A program made the translations under genes and the position numbers. From Trebouxia sp. TZW2008 (Eukaryota > Chlorophyta > Trebouxiophyceae > Trebouxiales > Trebouxiaceae): a stretch of 64,000 nucleotides of DNA. This document shows, piece by piece, positions 22,501-34,500 of this stretch. Below the pieces are notes generated by a model, which was given only the letters and a program-made list of their open reading frames with translations, was not told where the DNA came from and searched no databases. The stretch lies in assembly GCA_002118135.1 (NCBI GenBank), contig BDIU01000450.1, forward strand, positions 1 to 64,000, given 5' to 3'. The stretch's first letter is position 1; each line of letters starts with the position of its first letter.

Positions 22501-25500
22501 CCTTGCATGGGCAAGTGCCGAATACGCTCGAGAGAATCTGCCCCGGCTCAACCCAACTGTTCCATGTGGTACCAACCCATGTAGAGCTGCTGATCTTGAC
22601 CAGCATCTGGTCAACGGCATCATGACCAGTCAGGCTTGTGAAACCTTGTCACCACACCAATGCAATGTCGATGATTGCCTTCTACTCACACGGTTCCTGG
22701 TCTCCTCCGCCTTCGTTGTGATTACAGCCCTTTACCAGAATGTCTTTGTGCAGTTGATGAGATGCTGGTCAAGATCAGCAGCCTTGTGGGGGCCAACCCA
22801 GAGTGGCACAGTGGGGAACCCCTCACCATATCTTTCAAGAAGGTGCTACCAACTGAGAGTGTCCGAGCTCTCTGGGATAAGGTAAGCATGTGGTGTGCCT
22901 TGACTCCATTCTCACTGAGACTTTCCTGCTACTGCTGCTCGACCCACCTCCCGTCTGGCTGCAAAATCTTGAACGACATTGCAGAGGCTTTTGCTCTGAC
23001 TGGAGGAACTCCCTGCAGGCTGTATTTCTTAGGTCAAACAGCTGGCTGAAAGAGCAGTGCTGCATGATCTGGATGGCTGTCACCACTAGCTGAATTTTGC
23101 TACATCACAGGCTTGGTCGCCACAAACAGAGTTCTGTTGTCAAGATGCCCCATCACTTAAGACAACATACATGACGCAAATGACTGCACCAAGCTGCCTT
23201 CAGCGCTGCACACCCCACGCGGGCGGCAGCAAGCATGCTGAAGGCAATCATAATGTTGCAATGATTTGCATCAGATGCCATGAGATCTGCACAAGTTCAC
23301 GTTTGGTTCTTCCCTTGCAGGCCAAGCAGGACAAATTCAAGGGAGCAGTGGTGAAAGACAGCACCGGCAACACTGTTGAGGAGCTGTCTCCCATTTTGGT
23401 AGACAAGCGCAACACCATCAAGCCTCTGGACCCAGACGCAAGCCTTCAGGACTCAGTGCAGAAGGAGCCCGTGCTTGAGTTTGCTGCTATCTTCAGCAGC
23501 ATCAAGCTATTGCCGACTGCTGTCGCCAATGCTGTCCCTAGCCATGCTTCAGGCGCTGCACTAGCACCTCCTGCTGCTTTTCAGGCAAGTGGTTGCCGAC
23601 TCAACAATGTGTACAATGGTAGATGTGCCAAGATGCCCCCGTAGTTTGACTAGTATGCTGCAATGAACGACACAGAATTACTACTATTGTACACAGCCTA
23701 CTGCTGTTGCCAATGCTGTCCCCAGCCATGCTTCAGGCGCTGCGCTAGCCCCTCCTGCTGCCTTTCAGGCAAGTCTGCCTTGCTCCACATTTGTAGGCAC
23801 AGCTATGTTTGCCAACATGATGTCATGGGTCGCCCGTGCTGCCATCTTCAGCAGCATCAAGCTGCTGCCTAATGCTGTCGCCAATGCTGTCCTTAGCCAT
23901 ACATGAGGCGCTGCGCTGGCCCCTCCTGCTGCCTTTCAGGCAAGTCTGCCTTGCTCCACATTTGTAGGCACAGCTATGTTTGCCAACATGATGTCATGGG
24001 TCGCCTGTGCTGCCATCTTCAGCAGCATCAAGCTGCTGCCTGCTGCGGTCGCCAATGCTGTCCTTAGCCATATATGTAGCGCTGCGCTAGCACCTCCTGC
24101 TGCCTTTCAGGCAAGTGTTTCCTGCTCAATAACTGATGCCCACTGTTACACTGCCATGATGCCGTTGCTTGCAAACTGATCACTTTGCTGCCATCTTCAG
24201 CAGCATCAAGGTGATGGCCACTGCTGATGCCAATGCTGTTCCCAGCTGTGCGCTAGCACCTTCTGCTGCTTTCCAGGCAAGTTTGCCTTGCTCAACATTT
24301 GTAAACACTGCTATTTTTGCCAACATGATATGATGAGTCGACTTTGCTGCCAGCTTCAGCAGCGTCATGCTGCTGCCTACTGCTGTCGCCCATGCTGTCC
24401 CTAGCCATGCTTCAGGCGCAGCGTTAGCACTGCCTGCTACCTTCCAGGCAAGTCTTCCTCACTCAACATCTACCTGGCTGCTGACTTGTGTTTGGGTTGC
24501 TTAGCTGTCGCTCCGTTGACAGCATGTCAGTGCCAATTGCTGTGGCCAATGCTGTCTTCAGCCATGCTTTTGACACAAGTACAGCGCTTTTTTCTGCATA
24601 TCTGCTCATTGACTGATTGTGTTGATCAGGTGGTTTGATGTACCTTTGCTCCTCACCTGCGGTCACATCTGATGTGACTCATACAAAGACCATGCTTGCA
24701 GAGACGCAAGGATTTGAGTGCCATAGAGGGGCATGTTGTACTACTGGAGTACTTTGAGGAGTGCCCCCTGATGCTCAGTCACCCAGGTCTGCTGTGAACT
24801 CAGCACTTCGCACCCGCATCATCTCCATCAACCCTGAGCTGAAAGCATTAGTCCACCTGCGGCAATGCCTAAGATCACCATCAAGATACAGTACTTTGGC
24901 TCTTGCCTACATGCACCTCAGCTTGCTGTAAAGTTTGCCTTACTCTCGTGACCTACTAGCTCCTTGCGTGTTGACATCGCTATTCAGTTCAACTAGAGCT
25001 TGCATTCAATTCAATTTTGAACTCCCTTTTGCTTGTCTTACTTCGCAATAACGTATTGCAGGCATGGGAGCCAAGCTTACAACATACTACCGCAGGAGTT
25101 CACCAACCGACAATGACCATCAGCGCCTCATGAAAGGTACAGATTAGTAACATTACTCTTCAAGCTTGCCCTTTTTAACCGATGTTAATGCTATTGTTGT
25201 TACATTGATGTGTAAATTCCCAACATCACACTGACTGCTGATGGGTGCCATGCCTGAGTTACAAGAACCCAAGAGAGCACTATTTTGAGGTTGAGATTTA
25301 GGTGCTACGTAGCAGGCTTATACAGGTACGTATACTGGCTGGCAAATGCAGCTTGTAAAATTGTTATTAGTATGTAATTGGCACAACACAATGACATGAT
25401 CGCAGGTATTGCGCTTTGGTCAATGTCATGTCTGTGTCTTACTAGATGACACTTGATCAGAGAAGTGCAAACAAATGTGGGGGAGTGTCTGCTCCTTCCA

Positions 25501-28500
25501 TCAACGCTCATCCTCCATTTTGAGTAACCTTTGAAGGCATTAGATCTTTGCACACTTGCATGCCTTCTCCTGCGTCATCTTCACAAAGCAGACAATGTTT
25601 TGAATGCCAGCAGGGCACGACAAGCGGAAACTTGGCACTGTGCAACCCATTCAAGCATAAGAGGGCTCTTCTTACATTGGCTTGCTACACCCTGGCAAGC
25701 ATTCACGGCTATGGAAACTGGCATGTACAGGGCCCCAGGCTTTGCCTACTTGACCCCAACCACAGGCCTGCTGCTGATTACACAATCATGCAACCTAGTC
25801 TTTGGCTAGCACGTGTTTTGTGCCAGCAGAGCATGACAAGTGGAAGGTCGGCACTGTGGAACCCCTTCAAGCCCAGGAGGACTCCCCTTTCATTGGCCAA
25901 CTATCCCTCGGCAAGCATCAGCTGGCTGTAGAGAATGGCATGTACAGGGTTCCAGCCTTTGCCTACTTGACCATAGCCACAGATCTGCTGCTGATGACAC
26001 ATCCATGCAACTTCACTCTATGGCTAACACATGTTTTGTGCCAGCAGAGCATGACAAGTGGAAAGTTGTGGAGCCCCTTCAAGCCCAGAAGGACTCCGCT
26101 TTCAAAGGTCAGCTGGACCTCGGCAAGCGTCAGCTGGCTATGGAAAACAGCATGTACAGGGCGTCAGGCTTTGCCTACTCCTCCCTAGCCACCAACTTCC
26201 TGCTGATTAGACATCCATGCGTGTTGAAAGCACAAACTGACGTGCCTGTGTGCTGTGCCAGCAGAGCACGACAAGTGGAAGGTTGGCACTGTGGAGCCCC
26301 TCCAAGCCCAGGAGGACTCCCCCTTCATTGGCCAGTTAGACCCTGGCAAGCATCAGCTGGCTGTAGAGACAGGCATGTACAGGGCGCCAGGCTTTGCCTA
26401 CTCCACCCCAGCCACAGACTTCCTGCTCATCAGGAACGCCACTGGGGCTGTGTTCCTGAGGGAGCTGACTGGCTGCATTGCTGTGGGGCAACAAGTGCCG
26501 GCCATGCGGGCTCCCACCCCTGGTAGCAGGGATGTCAGGTGTGTACAACATGTATCCTGTCTCCCAACGACACTTTTGTGGGCATCAACAGTTGTACTAT
26601 GCAAGGCCTTATATGGCGTTCATGCTGTGGGGCAGCAGGTGGCCCCCATGCAAGCACCCACTCCTGGCAGTAGAGACGTTAGGTGTGTACAATATGCATC
26701 CTGTTCACAAGCGGGGCCTTGAACACTTTTGGCCTTGCTTCAATAGTCGTGCTATGCAAGGCTTTATGTGGCTTGCCTCCAGGGAGATTGAAGAAGGATG
26801 CCTTTTTGTGCATGTGTTGAGCAGAGCAAGGCAGAGAAGGCAGAAGCCAGCAGTGGCATGGTTGAGTCTACTTTGTGCCCAATGTTCCAGCATGGGCCTG
26901 GCATCAATTGCTGCACTGCTAACATATGCAAGCATTGCTTGCAGGGAGACTGAGGGTGGTCGCCTCATGGTGCATGTGGTGTGTGACCTGTGCAACCAAC
27001 AGACCAAGGCGAAGCAGGCAGAAGCCAAGAGTGGCAAGTGCATTGCGTCCGAGTGTCAGTCAAGGAGCTGAAGCAGCTGTTGTGCATCATTGCCTAGCAT
27101 TGATTAGCGTTACTTCTGAGACCGGCTATGGTTGACACTGCTTACAGATCTCAGCCTGGCTTGCAGGGAGATTGAGGGCGGTCGCCTTGTTGTGCATGTG
27201 GTGCGTGACCTGCGCAACAAACAGAGCAAAGCAGAGAAAGCAGAAGCCAAGAGTGGCAAGTACATTGCACCCAAGGTTTCAGTCAAGGAGCTGAAGCAGC
27301 TGTTTGTGCACATCACAGACCAGACCATCCGCTACCGTCTCAGAGACAAGTGTGAGTGCATTCCTGTCAGGGTAAGCTGCTCAAAAGGGCCTCATCTGTC
27401 CCTCAATGCAAAACTGCCATTGTGTCATGCTGCCTTTTGTGATGCCAGGATATGCAACAGCCCAACAACCACTCCTTGATGACTTCAGACTCTCAAAGCA
27501 GAGCTTGGCAATTGAGTGGGCATCTGACCTGACGCAACTCTGTAGGGCCACATGTACTGCACAACTCAAGTTTACTCAGCAAGTTCTGCCTGAAGAGCTA
27601 GGCAGACACTCTCAGGGCCATCATGAGTTTTAAGGTCATGCAAAGACACTTTGATCGATTTCCGACAGGCAGAGGATCAAGATGGGTGGTGGCAGCTCAA
27701 GCCAGGAGCGCGGCTGCCGTCAGAGGCTGAGTTACGGCGTATGCTGTCACCTGACCAATGGTGCATGTTTGACAGCACCAAGGCAGGGCTGCATCGCCTG
27801 TATGAGCAGGGGGTCACCAAATATGATGCTCTGGCCGCAATTCCTGCAGACAAGTTGCAGGTGGCCATTGAGCAATTACCAGAGGTGAGCAGGCTTCTCT
27901 CCTGCCCTGTCTGGTTCAGTATGGTTTGCTGTGAGTTCCTTTTAGTCTTGGGCGCTTTTGTGCATGAAAGCCCCCTTTGTGTATGCGTGCTAAGGACTTG
28001 CATGTTGCATTCTAGCATGTGTCAAGGAGGAGCAATGCCAAACAGGCTTTAGTTGCCGATGCGTCACCTCTGCTGCTGCAAGAACTTGAAAAGTTTCTAA
28101 GGCGTCTGAGTGCTTGTCATGCTTGCTGTCTTTAGATGCATGGTCTAACAAGATATTCATGTCCATTCATTCCAGCTTCTGCAGAATGAAGGTGTGCAAA
28201 TCAGCTGCCAATGCTCCTGTCTAATCTTGGTCAAAGCTCGCATAATTTGCATTGGTCATTGGATTACACAGCAATTCACACAGCCAACTACCTTGTCATT
28301 TGCAGTACAGGCAAACCTGCAAGCTTCTGCACAGGCATTTGGTCTTGATCTTCACTTCTTCAACAATTTTGTACCAGCGGAAGGGGCAACCAGGGGAGTC
28401 TGTGCACACCAGCTTTAACTGAAGTTTCATACAGGGCAAGCAAGCGGCAGCCAAGCATTTGGATCTAATCTTGAAGACCACCCCCTGGGCTCTCACAGAC

Positions 28501-31500
28501 AACTATGTGTCAAGGGAAAGGGAAAACCGAGGGTCTCAGGTTGCCTTTGCCGGCCCTGGAGACCCCACTGGCAAGGGCAGAGGCTTCTCCTTTGTCAAGG
28601 ACACCAGAAAGGTACGCACTCTTAGCCCAAAAGAAGCCCCGTTCTACAACAATGCCAGCATCAGGTGTATCCGTCAGCAATCTCCACAGGCGACTCAATG
28701 GTACAAGGCCTTCGAGTCCATGTATGTGCCATCACCAGAGCCCAGGGTGTTTGGAAGTTGCTATTCTTCATTCTGCGCCCTTTGATTTCAAGGACGATTC
28801 TGTGCAGAGCTTTGGCAACCAGGCAGCGGCACAACAGAAGGGCAAGGTGACGGACACCTCAGCTGACCTGGACCGTCTGAAAAGCTTCTGAACAGTGAAA
28901 GTTGAACAATCAGCCTATGCTTGGTCACAGGAAGTTTGCTAAGCCTATCAGGCTTCAGGTCTTGGACTTGGACTATAAATGTAATTGTTTGATTGATTGA
29001 AAAGGCCCGGCCTGAGGTGCATGAAAGTGCCATGCTGCTCTTGTTGATGCTGTTGAACATGCTGTGCAGGGCTTGAATCCGCATGCCAGACTGATACCAA
29101 TTCTTTCATTGAGTGCTGTAAATGTGCAGGTCTTTGGCACAAATGCTGTTTTGCATCCATGGACCTTGCAAATTTGCTGTGCAGGGATTTGGTAATCAGG
29201 CAGCAGCACAGAAAGAGGGCAAGCTGACCGGCACTTCAGCTGACCTGCGCCGCCTCAAAGTTCCTGCCCTCAAAGAGAAGCTCAGCCAAGCCGGCGTGCC
29301 TGACCACGTCATCAAGGACCAGAAGCGCTGGCAGCTTGTTGACCTGCTCAGGTAGGGGCCACATCACAGGCTTCTATGCCCGTCAACGTTGGTCAAGTTG
29401 CACTAGCAGCATGTTGAACCACATAATCAACGAACCACATAATCAAGGACCGCAAGCGCTTTCCTGACAAGATTCTGACACTCCTCAGCTTGCAGCAACA
29501 GTACTACAGCATGCCTACTCATGTAACCAAGGACCAAAAGTGCTGGCAGCTGATAGACTATCTTTGCAGAGCTGAAATGGCCATACAAGTTGTGTTCACA
29601 ATATCAACTTGTCAGCATGTTCTGCTTTGTTCAGGATGGTGTCAACCATAGGAGGAGGCGACAGCGACTTTGCACGCAATCAGCGCATGACAGCGGCTGA
29701 GACAATGCAGCGCAAAAGCAGGCTGTGCCAAGAGATTTGGCAGCGTCAGGCATGTTCACCTTCACATTTCTCAGCTTGCCTGCTTGGCTCCACTTCTGCC
29801 TGGCATTGCATGCCTTTCTCTGAGCCTTGCATTGCTTGATTGGGATATTCAACATCAGTATCATGAAGCCAAATGACAGAAAGAATTGCCTGAGCTTTGC
29901 TTGAGGAGATGGGCAATCAAGTGCATTGTCAAATCTTTGAGCTCCTTCCTCTCTGCACCAAAAGACTGAGCAGCCAAGGAAATCCGCACGACTTTTTGGT
30001 GTTATCATGCGTTCACATCGCTGTCAAGGTCAGGGCAAGCAGTACTCTTGCGCATCCAAGCTGCAAAGATATATTTTGGAACTTCATACTATGAGATTCA
30101 ACTGCTAGTTGCTGTGGCTTTGCAGAAGATCGTGTTGATAAACATGTGCAACCAGCAAACATTGCTATAGAGGAGCTCATACATTAACGCTATGGCTTGC
30201 AGGTGGCTGTGTTGGCAAACATTCCTGACCAGCAAACCCCTGAAGACACAGCTTCAGATGATGACATGGGCGAGGAGCTGCAGGCCTGCCTTGCTGGCCA
30301 AGAGGAAGCTGACTCTGCAGCTGCCAAGCCTGTAAGCAATGCCTCTGCTTGTGCTTGTCTGTCTGTGCTTTAGTATTGTAACAAAAGCATCAGAACCGAA
30401 GCAGCTCTTGAGAGCCCATCGTATTGGTTATGATCAGGCGCAACAAGTTCCTCCTTGTGCACAATATATGACTCTGTGCTGGACTTTCACTGAGTCCATG
30501 TTGGAGACAGTGGGGCAGTCGTGACGCCATTCATGCAGGGCACTGATTAGGTTTCAAGGAATATCGCTACCAAATTTACAGCACTCATCATTCAGCATGC
30601 TCAGGCGTCACCTGAGACCTCACGATGTACCCGGCATGTCATGGCATAGATCCTTTGATCTTGCTCAATTGTGACTTTGGCACAAGAGCCACATGTGAAT
30701 TTGATGGTCATCTAGTCATTGCCACTTGGTGGCACATGCAGTCCGCTTTGCCAGCGGCCTGTCACTGTTTGGTTGGCCTTACATTTGGTCTATGGCTGAA
30801 GCATGCAGTATTGTTGTGTCTGAGTGGCAGGCTGAAGAAGGGGAAGAGAGCAAGAAGGGGCTGAGAGAGCTCAGCAGGCTGCTGAGGATGTGACAGCGCT
30901 GCAAGCCATGTAAGTTCTGCTTCTTGTGCTGCAGGCTGAAGAGGCGACGGACGCAAGAAGGAGCTGACTGCAGCAAGCATGTACAATGCTGGCTTCAGCA
31001 TGTTGACTTCTGCGTCTGGTGCAGGCTGAAGAAGGGGAAGAGGGTAAGAAAGGGCTGACAGAGGCCCAGCAGGCTGCTGAGGACGAGGCGGCGCTGCAAG
31101 CCATGCGTGAGGAAGGGATGCTCTCCAGCCAGCCTGAGTCTTCCAATGCACCCACAGGTACAGCGCAAGGCCACTTTCTCAGTCTTTATCTCAAGGTCAC
31201 TGTACCACAGATGTGGCCCAACAGCACCTGCACAGTGTCCCATTGCCATTGGTACGGCCCATTACCACCCTCTAAGTCTCTATTCCAGTCTTGCAACATC
31301 ACAGATGTAGGCCTGCAAACCATGCGCAAAGAGGGCACGCTGTCCAGCCAACCTGAGTCTTCCAATGCACCCACAGGTGCAGCTTAGCATCGTCTTTCCA
31401 GGTCTTGTGTCCAGACGCCCCACGTTGACTCTTAAATGCATGGTCTCAGTCAAAGCATAATCTCAGCGCATCTGGTAGGCTCTTGTTCCTTATGGGGATT

Positions 31501-34500
31501 TGATCATGAACAGCCAGCCTGAGTCTCCCAGCGCACCCACACATGCAGGTCAACATGCACGTTGCCCTTCTCAGCATCTTTGAGCAAGCGTCCATTTGAA
31601 GCCTAGAACCCAAGTCATGGCCTCAGGGCATTCATTTTCCCCTGTGTTGTCGAGTTGTACTGGTCACAGATAGGCTTTGGGGCAGATGGCATGCTATACA
31701 CCGTATACGTATGTGTTTACCATGTGCCATTTGTGTGGTTGCTGCCTGCATGCGTATTGCTGTGTGCAGCTCAGGACCTGCTATTCACTCATGTCCATCT
31801 GTGCAGCTGTGCCCAAGAAGAAGCTGGAGGCTGAGCCAGGTGCAAGGCGCATGCGACGCACCATCACATGGACACGCCCTGATGGAGAGGTCTCTGTCAA
31901 GGAGATCATCTACACACAGGCCAAGGATCAGGACAAGGTAACATTTCCTCACAGCGTCACCAAACACAAAATCGCTTGGAGACATGTGGCCATTTCTGCA
32001 AGGACCTATATGGGCGTGCCAGTCTTTGCTTGAAGCATGCTTATGTGAAGCATAACATCCTTGTCTGTATACGCATATGGTCAACAGTTTGCTGCTTCAT
32101 ATGCTTTAAGTTTCTGTGCTTTGAATTCAGCATTCTGTGCATCTTGTTCTGCATCACAGGTGTTGTGACAAACAGCATGAGGGGCTCTACTTCCCCACAG
32201 TGTCGTGAGCTGGCCTTGTATAATGTGCAAAAGCTTGTGAAACTGATGGCCGTTGGTCAGAAACTCAGTCAGGTAAGTAGTCAAGTTTGACAAGATGGTT
32301 CTGGACCTCAGAGACAAGGGCAAGCAAGACAACACGCAAGACACAGGGTCCGATTTTGCGCCCAAAGCTGCTTTCTGCGCTCCTTCGCTGTGAGATAACA
32401 TGGCTCACCACGCTTGCTTGCAAATCTGCAAAAGGTCACAATGCACTTGGGATGCAGGTGACTGTACTGAATAGTGGATTTCATGGTGTGGAGCCCTGGA
32501 ACTTTGGCAGCCGAACCATCAAGGGCAGAGTTGCCGCCAAACGCAGCCTGGATAAAACAGCAAGCCAGATCAAGGCAGAGGCACCTGCTGAAGGCGGCGT
32601 CGAGGCTGCCACAGCTGCGCTGGAGGCCCCAGCTGTGGACCTGACGGAGGCGGTGGCGTCCCCTGTCAGAAGGGTGCTGCCGAAGAAGAGCGGGGGTGTC
32701 AGGAAGGGCACAGGCTCTAAGGCTACTGGCAAGAAGCCAGCTGTTGTGCAGATCTGCAGGGACTGTGGGCAGGTACAAAGCTTTTGCGTTGGCTTGCTGT
32801 CCGGATTTTTCAACAAATACAGCAGGCAAACAAGAGCTGCAGGGACTGGTGTGAGGTGATGATGCTGGTTTGTCTAGTTCGCATATTAGTTTTTGCTGAG
32901 AAGCAACTCAAGCATGTGCTGACTATTGTCCAGGTTTGCAGGGACTGTGGTGATGTAATGATCCTGCTGTGTTCACTATGCAACGAGAGCAGCGGATGTT
33001 GCCTCTTTGTTTGTCACTGTTGCAAATCATCAAGCATACCCATGACCGCAGACTCAAGTAGGCTGGAATGATAGAATTAGTACCCTAATATGCCTGCAAT
33101 ATCAAAATCATTCAGTAGCATACATGGGCCAGAATGCAACATCAGAGCCATGCTGCTGTACACACTTTCAGGTTGTGATGACTGATTAGGCCCTGTGGGT
33201 TGCGTGAATGTTGGCTTGAAATCAATGCTTTGACACCATTCAAGAGGTGTGCCCACGTGCTGGAAAGACACAGGCCTCAAGGCACAGGCGCAGACCCAAG
33301 TGTACAATGACACAATTTGTCAGCCATGCATTTAGCAGCCATGCAGCCATGCATTGTTAGCCATGCTCACTGTCAGCCCACTTTTGCGCAGGCCGCTTTC
33401 ATCATGAATGGTAAGGCCATGGTGATCAAGGTGGCTTGCACAAAAGATGTTGCCAGCATGCCACAACAGTGCTTGACTGACGGAGTATTGCAACACACAT
33501 TAGAGAAAACACCTGTATCGATTACACATTGTGTGTGTTCTGACAGCTCCTGATCGCTTTGTCAAGACTGCCCTTTTTTGTGCTTCAACCAAACTATATG
33601 AGCCAAACAGTCAGTGCTGCTCTCACAGCCTTTGGTGCTTAAGTCATCTGTGGCTTTGACATGCCTGACTGCCAGCAGTAATGGTCTCGACTATAAGTAT
33701 CAGGTCCAATCAAGACTGTAGATTGTAATTTGTCAGATCTAGGCAATAGCAGAGGCATGAACCAGAATCTTGCTTCCACAGTCATTCAGGTCACTGTAGC
33801 TTGCACACATGCCAATGCTACAGTGACTGTAGCTTGCACACATGCCAATGCTACAGTGACTGTAGCTTGCACACACGCCAATGCTACAGTGAGTGCTTGT
33901 AGGAGCATTGCAAATTCTATGCACAGACATGCTCGTCATATGCCACACAAGCTATGCTTGGTGCTTGCTGTAGCCAGGACACTTGACCATGAAGAACAAG
34001 AAGTGCACCAAGTACGTGGAGCCGGAGCCAGAGCCCCTGGAGCCCTGGATTCCTGACATACAGCTTGAGGCCATCGCGCAGGCAAGAGGGATCCCACTGC
34101 ATTACATTTTCTAAGATGTTGTTTGTCTGTCGTTCATCATGTTTTGGCTGGCAAAGTCTGAGCCACTGCAGTCCTGCAAACCTGACAGACAGCTTGAAGC
34201 CATTGCGCAGGCAAGACGTCTCTCACTGCAACATTGTCCAACATGTTTTTTGCCTGTTGTCCATATTGTTTTGGCTGGCAAAGTCTGAGCCACTGCAGTC
34301 CTGCATACCTGACATACAGCTTGAAGCCATTGCGCAGGCAAGACGTCTCTCACTGCAGCATTGTCCAACATCTTGTTTCTCTGTTGTTCATGTTGTTTTG
34401 GCTGACGTATAGTTGAATTTCATCGGGCAGGCAGGCCACTTTCTGCTGCCCAAGAAGCAAACTGCTTTGGTCTGACATCTTGCCTTTACTTGTATGCGAC

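Noticed and set aside
33793..33891. Open frame TVACTHANATV repeated three times as a coding repeat
   Set aside because: The 33-base unit is a multiple of three by chance; TAF1 closes in frame without it and no splice sites flank it.
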